Shown in pieces: positions 34,277 through 41,453 of a DNA stretch of 52,896 nt. The stretch is from a virus. The first letter of the stretch is position 1. The number at the start of each line of letters is the position of its first letter. The translations under genes were made by a program, and so were the position numbers. The notes beneath the pieces were generated by a model that had not been told where the DNA came from, ran no database searches, and saw only the letters and a program-made list of their open reading frames with translations. Where the stretch lies: IMG/VR virus record IMGVR_UViG_3300009163_000047, positions 1 through 52,896 of that record; one strand, written 5' to 3'.

Positions 34277-34704
34277 ACTATGCAAAAGAATCAGACATAA
34301 CAGAGATACTGAGTATTTTTAAACCATATAAGAAAGAAGTCTTTCCTTATTTGCGTAAAGATACATTACAAGAAAAGATAAGAAAAAATAATGTAATTTT
34401 TGAAAACGGAGTTGTGATTGTATTTGGAATCTATAAGAAAAAACAAAACATTGGAAACGCAACAGCAATTAAAGGTGATGCATATATTTCAGAAATTGCA
34501 ATCAAAGAACAAGGTTCAGGAAATGCTTCTGAAGTTTTGCAACGATTTTACAAAGATGTAAATACAAATGTTTGGTTGACTGTTAGGTCATCCAATGAAC
34601 GGGCTAGAGCATTCTATATAAAAAATGAGATGAAAGAAGTGGGTACAATTGCTTGGTCTTCAGGCACATTGCTTGGCACAGTTTACAAATATGGAATATT
34701 ATGA
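34273..34704 (+). CDS. GNAT-family acetyltransferase-like protein
   Basis: A 143-residue protein with the GNAT layout: an N-terminal helix (MNYAKESDITEILSIF), a strand ISEIAIKEQGSGNASEVL in the place of the acetyl-CoA loop, and the C-terminal segment TVRSSNERARAFYIKNEM followed by KEVG. The loop is poorly conserved: EQGSGNA stands where R/Q-x-x-G-x-G/A is usual. It sits between the PLP-fold gene and the methyltransferase, overlapping both, so it probably acts on the same product. The acyl donor and substrate are unknown. Confidence 0.7.
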   Translation: MNYAKESDITEILSIFKPYKKEVFPYLRKDTLQEKIRKNNVIFENGVVIVFGIYKKKQNIGNATAIKGDAYISEIAIKEQGSGNASEVLQRFYKDVNTNVWLTVRSSNERARAFYIKNEMKEVGTIAWSSGTLLGTVYKYGIL

Positions 34705-36281
34705 ATTATTTTTATGAAAAAAATCGTGAGTTACTAGAATCGAATGTCAATAAGACATTTGAAGAAGTGCTTTGGATGACAAAAGATGAATTTCGCCAAT
34801 GGGTGATTGACCTTCGTAAGACTGTTGTCGAGTTATGGGATGAGAAAGGTCAGCCGCCTAGAGTTGGTTATGATGAGCATGAGATTGTAAAACAATTCAA
34901 TGAGATGACTTCTTTTCCTGTACATAAATTTCTTGTAAAAGATGAATTGACAAATCAAGAAGATGTGATTCGAAACACAAGCGTGATTGGTAATGCTGTT
35001 AATCAGTGGTTCCCAACAATGATGAAGACTCGCATCAACTACACCAAAGATGTGAATAAAGGTAAATCGATTTATGATTACTTTGCTAAAGATGAATTGC
35101 TTGATACCTTTGTCACATATGCAAGTAGACACTTCAAAAGAGATTCGTTCTATCATTACTCAGTACCGATTCAGATTGGTGCGATACTTAAAATTGGCTC
35201 AGTTACAGTTCAAGTAAACTCTGCAAAAGAATTCGTTGAATGGTTCGAAAGTAAAGAAGGTCGTGGTTTAGACACACATGACTATTGGCTCGAATCGACT
35301 GAAGAAGATAAAGAGTATACTGGTTACAATGAAGAGTTGAAGAACAACAAATACATCACACTCACTCGTGAAGAGATTGACACTCTTCCAATACCGAAAA
35401 ATTGTATTACAAACATCGAATACAAAAACGCAAGCATGTTTAGAATTAGACTCTTTGAAAAAGGACAAAAACTTTATCCGATTGGATTGAAAGCCTTCCG
35501 TGTTTCTTTCTGTCAATATGCTGTAAACTTTCCACCATTGACTGCGAAATATCTCTATGAACGATACACTGAAAAATTTAAAGACCAAGACCAAATCAAT
35601 ATTTACGATCCATCTTCTGGTTGGGGTGGCCGCTTGCTCGGTGCTCTTTCTATTGATGATGAGCGTAATATACATTATATCGGAACAGACCCTAATAGAG
35701 ACCATGATACCACAACCGGTCGTACAAAGTATCACGAGTTCGCCGATTTCTTTAATACAAAAACTACAAGAGCAATAGGAACACTGTTCCCAAAAACACA
35801 CACATATGAAATATTTCAACATGGCTCTGAAGAGATTAGCAAAGACCCTAAGTTTCAGAAGTACAAAGGTAAGCTAGATTTAATCTTTACCTCACCACCA
35901 TACTTTGCGAAAGAGGCTTACTCTGAAGATGAAGAACAGTCATACAAAAAGTTCTCTCAATACGATTTGTGGCGAGAAGGTTTTCTTCGTAAGACACTTG
36001 AGACTTGTGTAGAGTACTTGAAGAATGACAGGTATCTGTTATGGAATATTGCAGATGCAGTTTTCGATGGTGACATGTTACCACTTGAACAAGACTCAAT
36101 GGACATTCTAACAAGTCTTGGTATGCAGTATCAAGGTAAGTTGAAAATGTCTCTTGCACAAATGCCAGGTGGTAATCGAATCGATACAGAAACTGGATTA
36201 CCAAAAGCAAAAAACTTCTGTAAAATTAAAGGTGATATGTGGTTGAAATATGAACCGATTTTCATATTCTACAAACCATGA
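34701..36281 (+). CDS. SAM-dependent methyltransferase with SPPY motif and large N-terminal domain
   Basis: A 526-residue protein. The C-terminal half has a Rossmann SAM-binding motif YDPSSGWGGRLLGA (302-315) and the catalytic FTSPPYF (396-402) of amino-methyltransferases that act on adenine N6 or cytosine N4. About 280 residues precede it and match nothing I recognise (for example SFPVHKFLVKDE, YHYSVPIQIGAILK). I start it at 34701, where the ATG overlaps the previous stop. A TTG at 34653 is in frame but would overlap the acetyltransferase gene by 52 bases. No partner restriction enzyme is seen. Confidence 0.8.
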   Translation: MNYFYEKNRELLESNVNKTFEEVLWMTKDEFRQWVIDLRKTVVELWDEKGQPPRVGYDEHEIVKQFNEMTSFPVHKFLVKDELTNQEDVIRNTSVIGNAVNQWFPTMMKTRINYTKDVNKGKSIYDYFAKDELLDTFVTYASRHFKRDSFYHYSVPIQIGAILKIGSVTVQVNSAKEFVEWFESKEGRGLDTHDYWLESTEEDKEYTGYNEELKNNKYITLTREEIDTLPIPKNCITNIEYKNASMFRIRLFEKGQKLYPIGLKAFRVSFCQYAVNFPPLTAKYLYERYTEKFKDQDQINIYDPSSGWGGRLLGALSIDDERNIHYIGTDPNRDHDTTTGRTKYHEFADFFNTKTTRAIGTLFPKTHTYEIFQHGSEEISKDPKFQKYKGKLDLIFTSPPYFAKEAYSEDEEQSYKKFSQYDLWREGFLRKTLETCVEYLKNDRYLLWNIADAVFDGDMLPLEQDSMDILTSLGMQYQGKLKMSLAQMPGGNRIDTETGLPKAKNFCKIKGDMWLKYEPIFIFYKP

Positions 36282-36337
36282 TGTTGTAAAAATACAACAA
36301 AAAAACACTTGACAGGACTTCGGTTCTATTGTATACT
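36282..36337 (+). promoter_or_regulatory. Palindrome plus sigma-70-type promoter (copy 1)
   Basis: TGTTGTA-AAAA-TACAACA (36282-36299) is a perfect 7-bp inverted repeat, followed by an A-run, TTGACA (36309-36314) and TATACT (36332-36337), spaced 17 bases. The transcribed start GTAGTCTGATTAGTTGA is nearly the same as at two further promoters. The palindrome recurs before the CobS-like gene, so it is a candidate operator. The A-run rather than a T-run after it argues against a terminator. Confidence 0.85.
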
Positions 36338-36366
36338 GTAGTCTGATTAGTTGAAAAGGACTCTGT

Positions 36367-36561
36367 ATGCCCATTACTTCCCTTGATGAATTGCTGATTT
36401 CTAACGAAATGCAATTATCGTTTGTGACTATGGATGTGATTCAGTTAATTGAAAACCAAGGTATTCAAACTTTTCTTTGTCAACTTTTGTCTCAAAAACC
36501 TGAGTTGAGAGAAGAACTTTCTGCTTACTTGACAAGCACTGCCGATTGTGCTATACTGTAG
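36367..36561 (+). CDS. Small protein upstream of the VWA gene, unknown
   Basis: A 64-residue protein (MPITSLDELLISNEMQ..., ending TADCAIL) behind AAAGGA, with a good promoter upstream. It is mildly acidic and mostly helical, with no known motif. Its last codons contain the promoter of the next gene. It has the same regulatory signals as the VWA and ATPase genes, so it may belong to the same function. Confidence 0.55.
   Translation: MPITSLDELLISNEMQLSFVTMDVIQLIENQGIQTFLCQLLSQKPELREELSAYLTSTADCAIL
36529..36557 (+). promoter_or_regulatory. Sigma-70-type promoter for the VWA protein (copy 2)
   Basis: TTGACA (36529-36534) and TATACT (36552-36557) are 17 bases apart, inside the end of the small gene. 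The following GTAGTTTGATTGATTGA repeats the start of the other two promoters' transcripts. This copy lacks the upstream palindrome. Confidence 0.85.
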
Positions 36562-36586
36562 TTTGATTGATTGAGATACATACATT

Positions 36587-38899
36587 ATGACAAATTTTTC
36601 TGTTGAATCCAAATCCCAGTTGGCAAAACTGATGGCGTCAGAGGACTTGCAAGTTGTCCATGCGCCTGTTCAGACTGCATCTTTTGATTTGAAATCTCGC
36701 ACACTTACTTGCCCTATCTGGAAAGATATGGATGGCGACACTTATGACCTTTTACTAGGACATGAAGTTGGTCATGCATTAGAGACACCTGAAGAAGGTT
36801 GGCATGGCGCCACTTCATCTAAAGGCAAAAACTTCAAACACTTTTTGAATGTGATTGAAGATGCCCGTATTGAAAAGAAAATCAAACGCCGTTATCCTGG
36901 ACTTCGTAAATCGTTTGTCAATGCATACAATGGACTTTTCAATAAAGGTTTCTTTGGTGTTAAAGAACATGAAATCGATGGTCTGTTTTTTATCGACCGT
37001 TTGAATCTCTATACAAAATCTAGTTATACTCTTCCCGTCAAATTCAATGATGAAGAATCCTTGTTGGTCAAGGAAGTAGAATCATGCGAAACATGGGAAG
37101 ATGTTGTCTTTGTTACTGAAAAAATCTTCGGTTTCTCAAAAGATGAACAGGACAAAGCTAATGAAGAAGCCGCCAAAAAGTTGAAAAAACAAATGGCTGA
37201 AGAAGGTGAAGGTGAAGAATCTGATTCCGAATCCAGCGATGATGATTTTGATTATGATGAACCTGAAGAAGATTTTGGTGGTTCTACTGAAAGTGATTCC
37301 GACTCTGAAGATAATGATGGCACTGATAAATCTGATGCTGATACTTCTGGCAATGGTGATTATGAATTTGATGAATCTTCCGATGAAGAAAATGATTCTG
37401 AATCTGAAGACTCTGATGTTGGCGCCGCCATTAATCGTTATAAAGAATCTGCTGAATCTTATAAGCAACCAGTTTGCAAAACTGATGAAGAGTTTCGCCG
37501 TAATGAAAATTCACTGTTAGATGAAAAATCTAAAAGATATGTCTATGCAAATGTTCCAACCGCAAATTTGCAAAACATTGTAACACCTGCCAATCGTGTT
37601 AACGAACAAATTCTGAATCACTATTCAGACCACTATCCTAATCTGAGTGGTCAAAAATTGTTGAATGAATTCCGTGCCAAGAATGACAGATACATTGGTC
37701 TGTTGGCTAAAGAATTTGAAATGCGTAAAGCCGCAAAATCATTCTCTAAATCTAAATTGTCGAACACTGGTGATATCGATATCAGCAAAATCTACAATTA
37801 CAAAATTGATGACCAAATCTTTCGTAAGGTTATGAGAGTGCCAAAAGGCAAGTCTCATGGTCTAGTGATGTTGGTTGACAAGTCTGGTTCTATGTATGAA
37901 AACATGGCTGGCACTATTGAACAATTGTTGATTCTAGTTTCCTTCTGCCGCAAAGTGAATATTCCTTTTGTTGCATATGGTTTCGGTGATGAAACTAGTG
38001 TTCGTAAATTAGATTTTCCAAATGTTGACATTTACGATAGAAACACTAACAAACAATTCACCAGCAATAATGGTGAATTGGCTCTGAGTACTGTTTTCTT
38101 GCGTGAGATGATTAATTCTCGCATGAGTGCTTCCGACTTTAATAAAGCAATGATTGCTATGGTAATGTTGATGCATTCATATACAAAATCAAATGGTTAT
38201 CGTAACAGGTTCCGTCTTCCAGAAAGTGAATCATTATCGAACACACCATTGAATTCTGCTTTGGTTGCACTGAAACCTATTGTTGAAAATTTCAAGAAAG
38301 TGAACAATATTGAAATTTCAAACATCATCATCATGCATGACGGTGATTCAGATTCTTGTAATGCTGTTCACAATGAAACTTATTATGATAGATTCTACTC
38401 TAATGATAATCTCATTTTGCGTGAACAAAAAAGTAAATTTCAGACTAAAGTTCCAATCAACGAATATCGTGGAGTGACAATTAGTCTCATGGAAATGTTG
38501 CAACAAACAACCAATTCAAAAGTTGTTGGTTTCTACATAACTACTTCAAAAAATAGTGCAATTAAAAATGCTGTTTACAAGTACTATGAAAATGAAAAAG
38601 GTGAGAAGTTGATGGAGAGTAATAATGTTCCACAACACATATACAATCAAAAAATGTTTGAGGCTGGTGAATTAGGCAAAGTGATGCGTAAGCAAAAATT
38701 TCTTGAATCATATACCAAAGGCTACAATCGTTTCTATTTGATTCCTGGCGGCTCTGAGTTATCTGTTGAAGAAGATTCTATTGAAGTTGAAGGCAAGATT
38801 ACATCCAATAAACTTGCTACCGCTTTTATTAAATTCTCTAAAAAGAAACAAGTGAGCCGTGTCCTTGTCTCAAGATTTATCGAACAAATTGCAGTCTGA
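36587..38899 (+). CDS. CobT-like protein: metalloprotease-type HExxH domain, acidic linker, VWA domain
   Basis: A 770-residue protein. Near the N-terminus is LLGHEVGHAL (His59, Glu60, His63), and VIEDAR at 89-94 could supply a third zinc ligand, as in gluzincin proteases. Residues 205-278 are a strongly acidic Asp/Glu/Ser linker. From about 423 a von Willebrand factor A domain has the metal-site motif VMLVDKSGSM (DxSxS, 431-435). This layout resembles the CobT subunit of cobaltochelatase, with the CobS-like ATPase next door. No cobalamin pathway gene is visible, so the pair more likely remodels or cleaves proteins or loads a metal. Target unknown. Confidence 0.8.
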   Translation: MTNFSVESKSQLAKLMASEDLQVVHAPVQTASFDLKSRTLTCPIWKDMDGDTYDLLLGHEVGHALETPEEGWHGATSSKGKNFKHFLNVIEDARIEKKIKRRYPGLRKSFVNAYNGLFNKGFFGVKEHEIDGLFFIDRLNLYTKSSYTLPVKFNDEESLLVKEVESCETWEDVVFVTEKIFGFSKDEQDKANEEAAKKLKKQMAEEGEGEESDSESSDDDFDYDEPEEDFGGSTESDSDSEDNDGTDKSDADTSGNGDYEFDESSDEENDSESEDSDVGAAINRYKESAESYKQPVCKTDEEFRRNENSLLDEKSKRYVYANVPTANLQNIVTPANRVNEQILNHYSDHYPNLSGQKLLNEFRAKNDRYIGLLAKEFEMRKAAKSFSKSKLSNTGDIDISKIYNYKIDDQIFRKVMRVPKGKSHGLVMLVDKSGSMYENMAGTIEQLLILVSFCRKVNIPFVAYGFGDETSVRKLDFPNVDIYDRNTNKQFTSNNGELALSTVFLREMINSRMSASDFNKAMIAMVMLMHSYTKSNGYRNRFRLPESESLSNTPLNSALVALKPIVENFKKVNNIEISNIIIMHDGDSDSCNAVHNETYYDRFYSNDNLILREQKSKFQTKVPINEYRGVTISLMEMLQQTTNSKVVGFYITTSKNSAIKNAVYKYYENEKGEKLMESNNVPQHIYNQKMFEAGELGKVMRKQKFLESYTKGYNRFYLIPGGSELSVEEDSIEVEGKITSNKLATAFIKFSKKKQVSRVLVSRFIEQIAV

Positions 38900-38902
38900 A
38901 AG

Positions 38903-38958
38903 TGTTGTAAAAATACAACAAAAAAAGACTTGACAAAAGGTAGATTTTGAAGTATACT
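38903..38958 (+). promoter_or_regulatory. Palindrome plus sigma-70-type promoter (copy 3)
   Basis: TGTTGTA-AAAA-TACAACA (38903-38920) is identical to the palindrome at 36282. It is followed by TTGACA (38930-38935) and TATACT (38953-38958), spaced 17 bases. The start of the transcript, GTAGTTTGATTAATTGA, matches the two other promoters closely. It drives the CobS-like ATPase gene. Confidence 0.87.
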
Positions 38959-38993
38959 GTAGTTTGATTAATTGATGTTGAAAGGTTTTTATT

Positions 38994-40190
38994 ATGTCTA
39001 GAAGTGATAACCGTGATAAGTTTTTGAGTTTGATTGCCGCTACTGGTCAGACCAGTATCACAATTAAAGAAATAGTAACAATTTGTGATGCCAACGGAAT
39101 GAAAATTCCGCAATGGTTTACAAAAGAAGAAGAGAACCGCCTTGGTCGTGGTTTGTATAAAGTTCCTAATACGATTGTGGCTCCAGCATCCACTGCACAA
39201 GTGAATCTGACTGCACAAGTTTTGCAGATGCCAGTACAATCACCTGCACCTAGTACAATGCAAAAAATTACAAACCTTGTCACTGACATGGAACAGATGA
39301 ATCTGGTTCCTACTCTGTATTCAAATTATGTTCCTTTTGGTAACTTTGAAGATTTGAATCGTATCATCGGTTCGAATAAATTCTATCCTGTGTTTATCAC
39401 TGGTCAATCTGGTAACGGCAAGACCATGTCCGTTGAACAAGTGTGTGCAAAATTGAAACGCAAATTTGTTTGTATTTCAATGACTCCTGAAACCGATGAA
39501 AGTGATTTGCTCGGTAACTATGTTTTGATGAATGGTGAAATGGTATGGCGTGATGGTCCTGTAACTGTTGCGGCTCGCCAAGGTGCTGTTTTGTGTATCG
39601 ATGAAATTGATTATGGTGCTCAAAACCTTTCATGCCTTCAGCGTGTCCTTGAAGGCAAGCCGTTCCTTTTGAAGAAGAAAAATGAAGTGATTGCGCCTGC
39701 CGCAGGTTTCACTATCATTGCTACTGCAAATACAAAAGGTAAAGGTTCAGATGATGGTCGTTTCATGTTCACCAATGTTATGAACGAAGCCTTCCTTGAA
39801 CGATTCCCAATTACTTTCGAACAAGGTTGGGCTCCTAACACTGTTGAAAAGAAAATTGTCAAAAAAGAATTGTCGAGTGAAGGTCGTGCCGATGATGAAT
39901 TTGCTGACAACCTTGTTACATGGGCTGATGCAATTCGCAAAACCTTTGAAGATGGTGGTTGTGATGAAGTGATTTCTACTCGCCGCCTTGTGCATATTGC
40001 GAAAGCATATGGTATCTTTGGTGACCGTATCAAAGCAATTCAGTATTGCCTGAATCGTTTCGATGAAGATACGAAAGCATCCTTCCTTGACTTGTATACC
40101 AAAGTGGATGCAAGTGTGAATATGTCTAACACTGTTCCTGAAGTGACGGTACCTGCACCTTCATACAAAGGTGATGAAGTTCCTTTCTAA
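38994..40190 (+). CDS. CobS/MoxR-type AAA+ ATPase
   Basis: A 398-residue ATPase of the type annotated CobS in aquatic T4-like phages. Walker A is GQSGNGKT (137-144) and Walker B VLCIDEID (199-206). ATANTKGKG follows as sensor 1, and VISTRRLVHIAKAY near 320 resembles sensor 2. Residues 1-100 are a helical and proline-rich N-terminal part. In bacteria CobS works with CobT to insert cobalt. Here a CobT-like VWA protein sits just upstream under a matching promoter, so the two probably form one AAA+/VWA machine. The physiological target in the phage is unknown. Confidence 0.88.
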   Translation: MSRSDNRDKFLSLIAATGQTSITIKEIVTICDANGMKIPQWFTKEEENRLGRGLYKVPNTIVAPASTAQVNLTAQVLQMPVQSPAPSTMQKITNLVTDMEQMNLVPTLYSNYVPFGNFEDLNRIIGSNKFYPVFITGQSGNGKTMSVEQVCAKLKRKFVCISMTPETDESDLLGNYVLMNGEMVWRDGPVTVAARQGAVLCIDEIDYGAQNLSCLQRVLEGKPFLLKKKNEVIAPAAGFTIIATANTKGKGSDDGRFMFTNVMNEAFLERFPITFEQGWAPNTVEKKIVKKELSSEGRADDEFADNLVTWADAIRKTFEDGGCDEVISTRRLVHIAKAYGIFGDRIKAIQYCLNRFDEDTKASFLDLYTKVDASVNMSNTVPEVTVPAPSYKGDEVPF

Positions 40191-40212
40191 GGTAAACAAT
40201 ACACCTTAACCG

Positions 40213-40240
40213 AAAAGACCCTTGACCAAAGGGTCTTTTT
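40213..40240 (+). terminator. Terminator after the CobS-like gene
   Basis: AAAAGACCCTT and AAGGGTCTTTT form an 11-bp stem around GACCA-type loop bases, with a T-run on + and an A-run before it, so it could work on both strands. A promoter -35 box lies inside it. Confidence 0.9.
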
Positions 40241-40250
40241 CTATTATAAT
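40222..40250 (+). promoter_or_regulatory. Sigma-70-type promoter overlapping the terminator
   Basis: TTGACC (40222-40227) and TATAAT (40245-40250) are 17 bases apart. The -35 box lies inside the terminator hairpin. The predicted start near 40257 is at the base of a possible RNA pseudoknot in the leader of the next gene. Confidence 0.8.
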
Positions 40251-40258
40251 ACTAACAT

Positions 40259-40304
40259 CTTGAGAGATATGTCGCCTCTCAGGTTATATTTTGAAAAGTG
40301 CGAC
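40259..40304 (+). promoter_or_regulatory. Possible H-type RNA pseudoknot in the leader of the winged-helix gene
   Basis: TGAGAG (40261-40266) pairs with CTCTCA (40276-40281), extended by a U-G and a C-G pair at the base. GTCGC in the loop (40271-40275) can pair with GCGAC (40300-40304). The junction has no spacer bases and the last loop is A/U-rich, the geometry of an H-type pseudoknot. It ends about 10 bases before the GAGG ribosome-binding site. It is a prediction from base pairing only. Confidence 0.5.
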
Positions 40305-40324
40305 TTACATTAATGAGGTTAATT

Positions 40325-40570
40325 ATGACTAAATCACAAAACGAAAAATTGGTACAGTTTTTCAGCACAGGTAAATCCTTGACTGAAGCCGAGGCTCAGC
40401 GCCGTTTCGGTGTTGCTAGATTGCCTGCTCGTGTTCAAGAACTCCGTGCAGAAGGCTACAGCATCTATACCAACAAAACTAAAAGCGGTACCACATACCG
40501 TTTGGGTAATCCAACTCGTGCTATGATTGCAACTGCTTATGCAGTTATGGGCTCAAGTGCTTTTGCCTAA
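40325..40570 (+). CDS. Small winged-helix-type DNA-binding protein
   Basis: An 81-residue protein starting MTKSQNEKLVQFFSTGKSLT and continuing AEAQRRFGVARLPARVQELR, a helix-turn-helix pattern, then a beta hairpin with SIYTNKTKSGTTYRLG as in winged-helix proteins of phages and plasmids. I start it at 40325 behind GAGG; an in-frame ATG at 40298 lies inside the leader structure. It has its own promoter and terminator, so it is a single-gene unit. It may be a regulator, perhaps of itself. Confidence 0.7.
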   Translation: MTKSQNEKLVQFFSTGKSLTEAEAQRRFGVARLPARVQELRAEGYSIYTNKTKSGTTYRLGNPTRAMIATAYAVMGSSAFA

Positions 40571-40586
40571 AAAAGCCTGAAAATGA

Positions 40587-40623
40587 AAGAGGTGTCACAT
40601 ACATAAAAGTGACACCTCTTTTT
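40587..40623 (+). terminator. Terminator after the winged-helix gene
   Basis: AAAGAGGTGTCAC and GTGACACCTCTTT form a perfect 13-bp stem around ATACATAAA, followed by further T. The stem's flanking A and T runs suggest it works in both directions. Confidence 0.93.
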
Positions 40624-40637
40624 ATCATAGGAACATT

Positions 40638-41453
40638 ATGGAAATACAAGTTAAAGTTGAAGATTTGAAAAATCACAAAGTGTTTATTGCAACACCAATG
40701 TACGGAGGTATGGCTCATGGGATGTATATTAAATCCTGTTTAGACTTACAAACTACATTAGGTAAATATGGAATCGAAACTAAGTTTTCTTTTCTATTCA
40801 ATGAATCACTAATCACTCGTGCAAGAAATTATTTGGTAGATGAATTTCTTCGCTCAGGCTACACCCATTTACTTTTTATCGATTCTGATGTACACTACAA
40901 TCCAGAAGATGTAGTTGCACTGTTAGCATTAGATAAAGATGTTATTGGTGGACCATACCCTAAGAAATCTATCAATTGGGGTAATGTTGCAGAGGCGGCT
41001 CGTAAACATCCTAACATGAATCCTCGTGAACTAGAGAAACTTGTTGGTGAATATGTTTTCAATGTTGTGAAAGGAACTTCACAATTTCAAGTAACAGAAC
41101 CACTTGAGGTGATGGAGATTGGTACTGGCTACATGTTAGTTAAGCGCCATGTGTTCGATAAGATGGCAATCGAATATCCAAATATCAGATACAAACCTGA
41201 CCATGTTGGACAATCGAACTTTGATGGTTCAAGATACATTCATGCTTACTTCGATACAGTAATCGATTCGAAAGAGTCAATCACTGGTGGTGGCACAGAC
41301 AGATATCTTTCAGAAGATTATATGTTCTGCCAAATGTGGCGTAAGATGGGTGGTGAGATTTGGTTATGTCCATGGATGAAAACTCAGCATATTGGAACAT
41401 ATGCCTTCACTGGTGACATGCCTAAAGTAGCTGAACTTACCGGTAAACTATGA
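40638..41453 (+). CDS. Glycosyltransferase, GT-A type
   Basis: A 271-residue protein. The start of the fold is KVFIATPMYGGM, the metal- and nucleotide-sugar-binding motif is LLFIDSDV (Asp82, Asp84), and LITRARNYLVDEFLRSGYTH and IGGPYPKK follow the pattern of GT-A transferases in T4-like phages. LSEDYMFCQMWRKMGGEIW near the end is a typical acceptor-side segment. Substrate unknown: it could decorate phage DNA, virion proteins or the host surface. It overlaps the next gene by 4 bases. Confidence 0.78.
   Translation: MEIQVKVEDLKNHKVFIATPMYGGMAHGMYIKSCLDLQTTLGKYGIETKFSFLFNESLITRARNYLVDEFLRSGYTHLLFIDSDVHYNPEDVVALLALDKDVIGGPYPKKSINWGNVAEAARKHPNMNPRELEKLVGEYVFNVVKGTSQFQVTEPLEVMEIGTGYMLVKRHVFDKMAIEYPNIRYKPDHVGQSNFDGSRYIHAYFDTVIDSKESITGGGTDRYLSEDYMFCQMWRKMGGEIWLCPWMKTQHIGTYAFTGDMPKVAELTGKL

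Noticed and set aside
35268-35822. Long minus-strand open frame opposite the methyltransferase gene (184 codons)
   Set aside because: It lies entirely opposite a gene with clear motifs, has no ribosome-binding site or promoter of its own, and its translation looks like a Cys/Phe-rich shadow.
36282-36305. Hairpin TGTTGTA-AAAA-TACAACA read as a terminator of the methyltransferase gene
   Set aside because: It is followed by an A-run on + rather than a T-run, is A/T-rich, and recurs directly before another promoter, so an operator or upstream promoter element fits better.
36587-40190. Calling the CobT-like and CobS-like genes a cobalamin synthesis system
   Set aside because: No CobN or other cobalamin pathway gene is visible, and the AAA+/VWA pairing also occurs in systems that do not handle cobalt.
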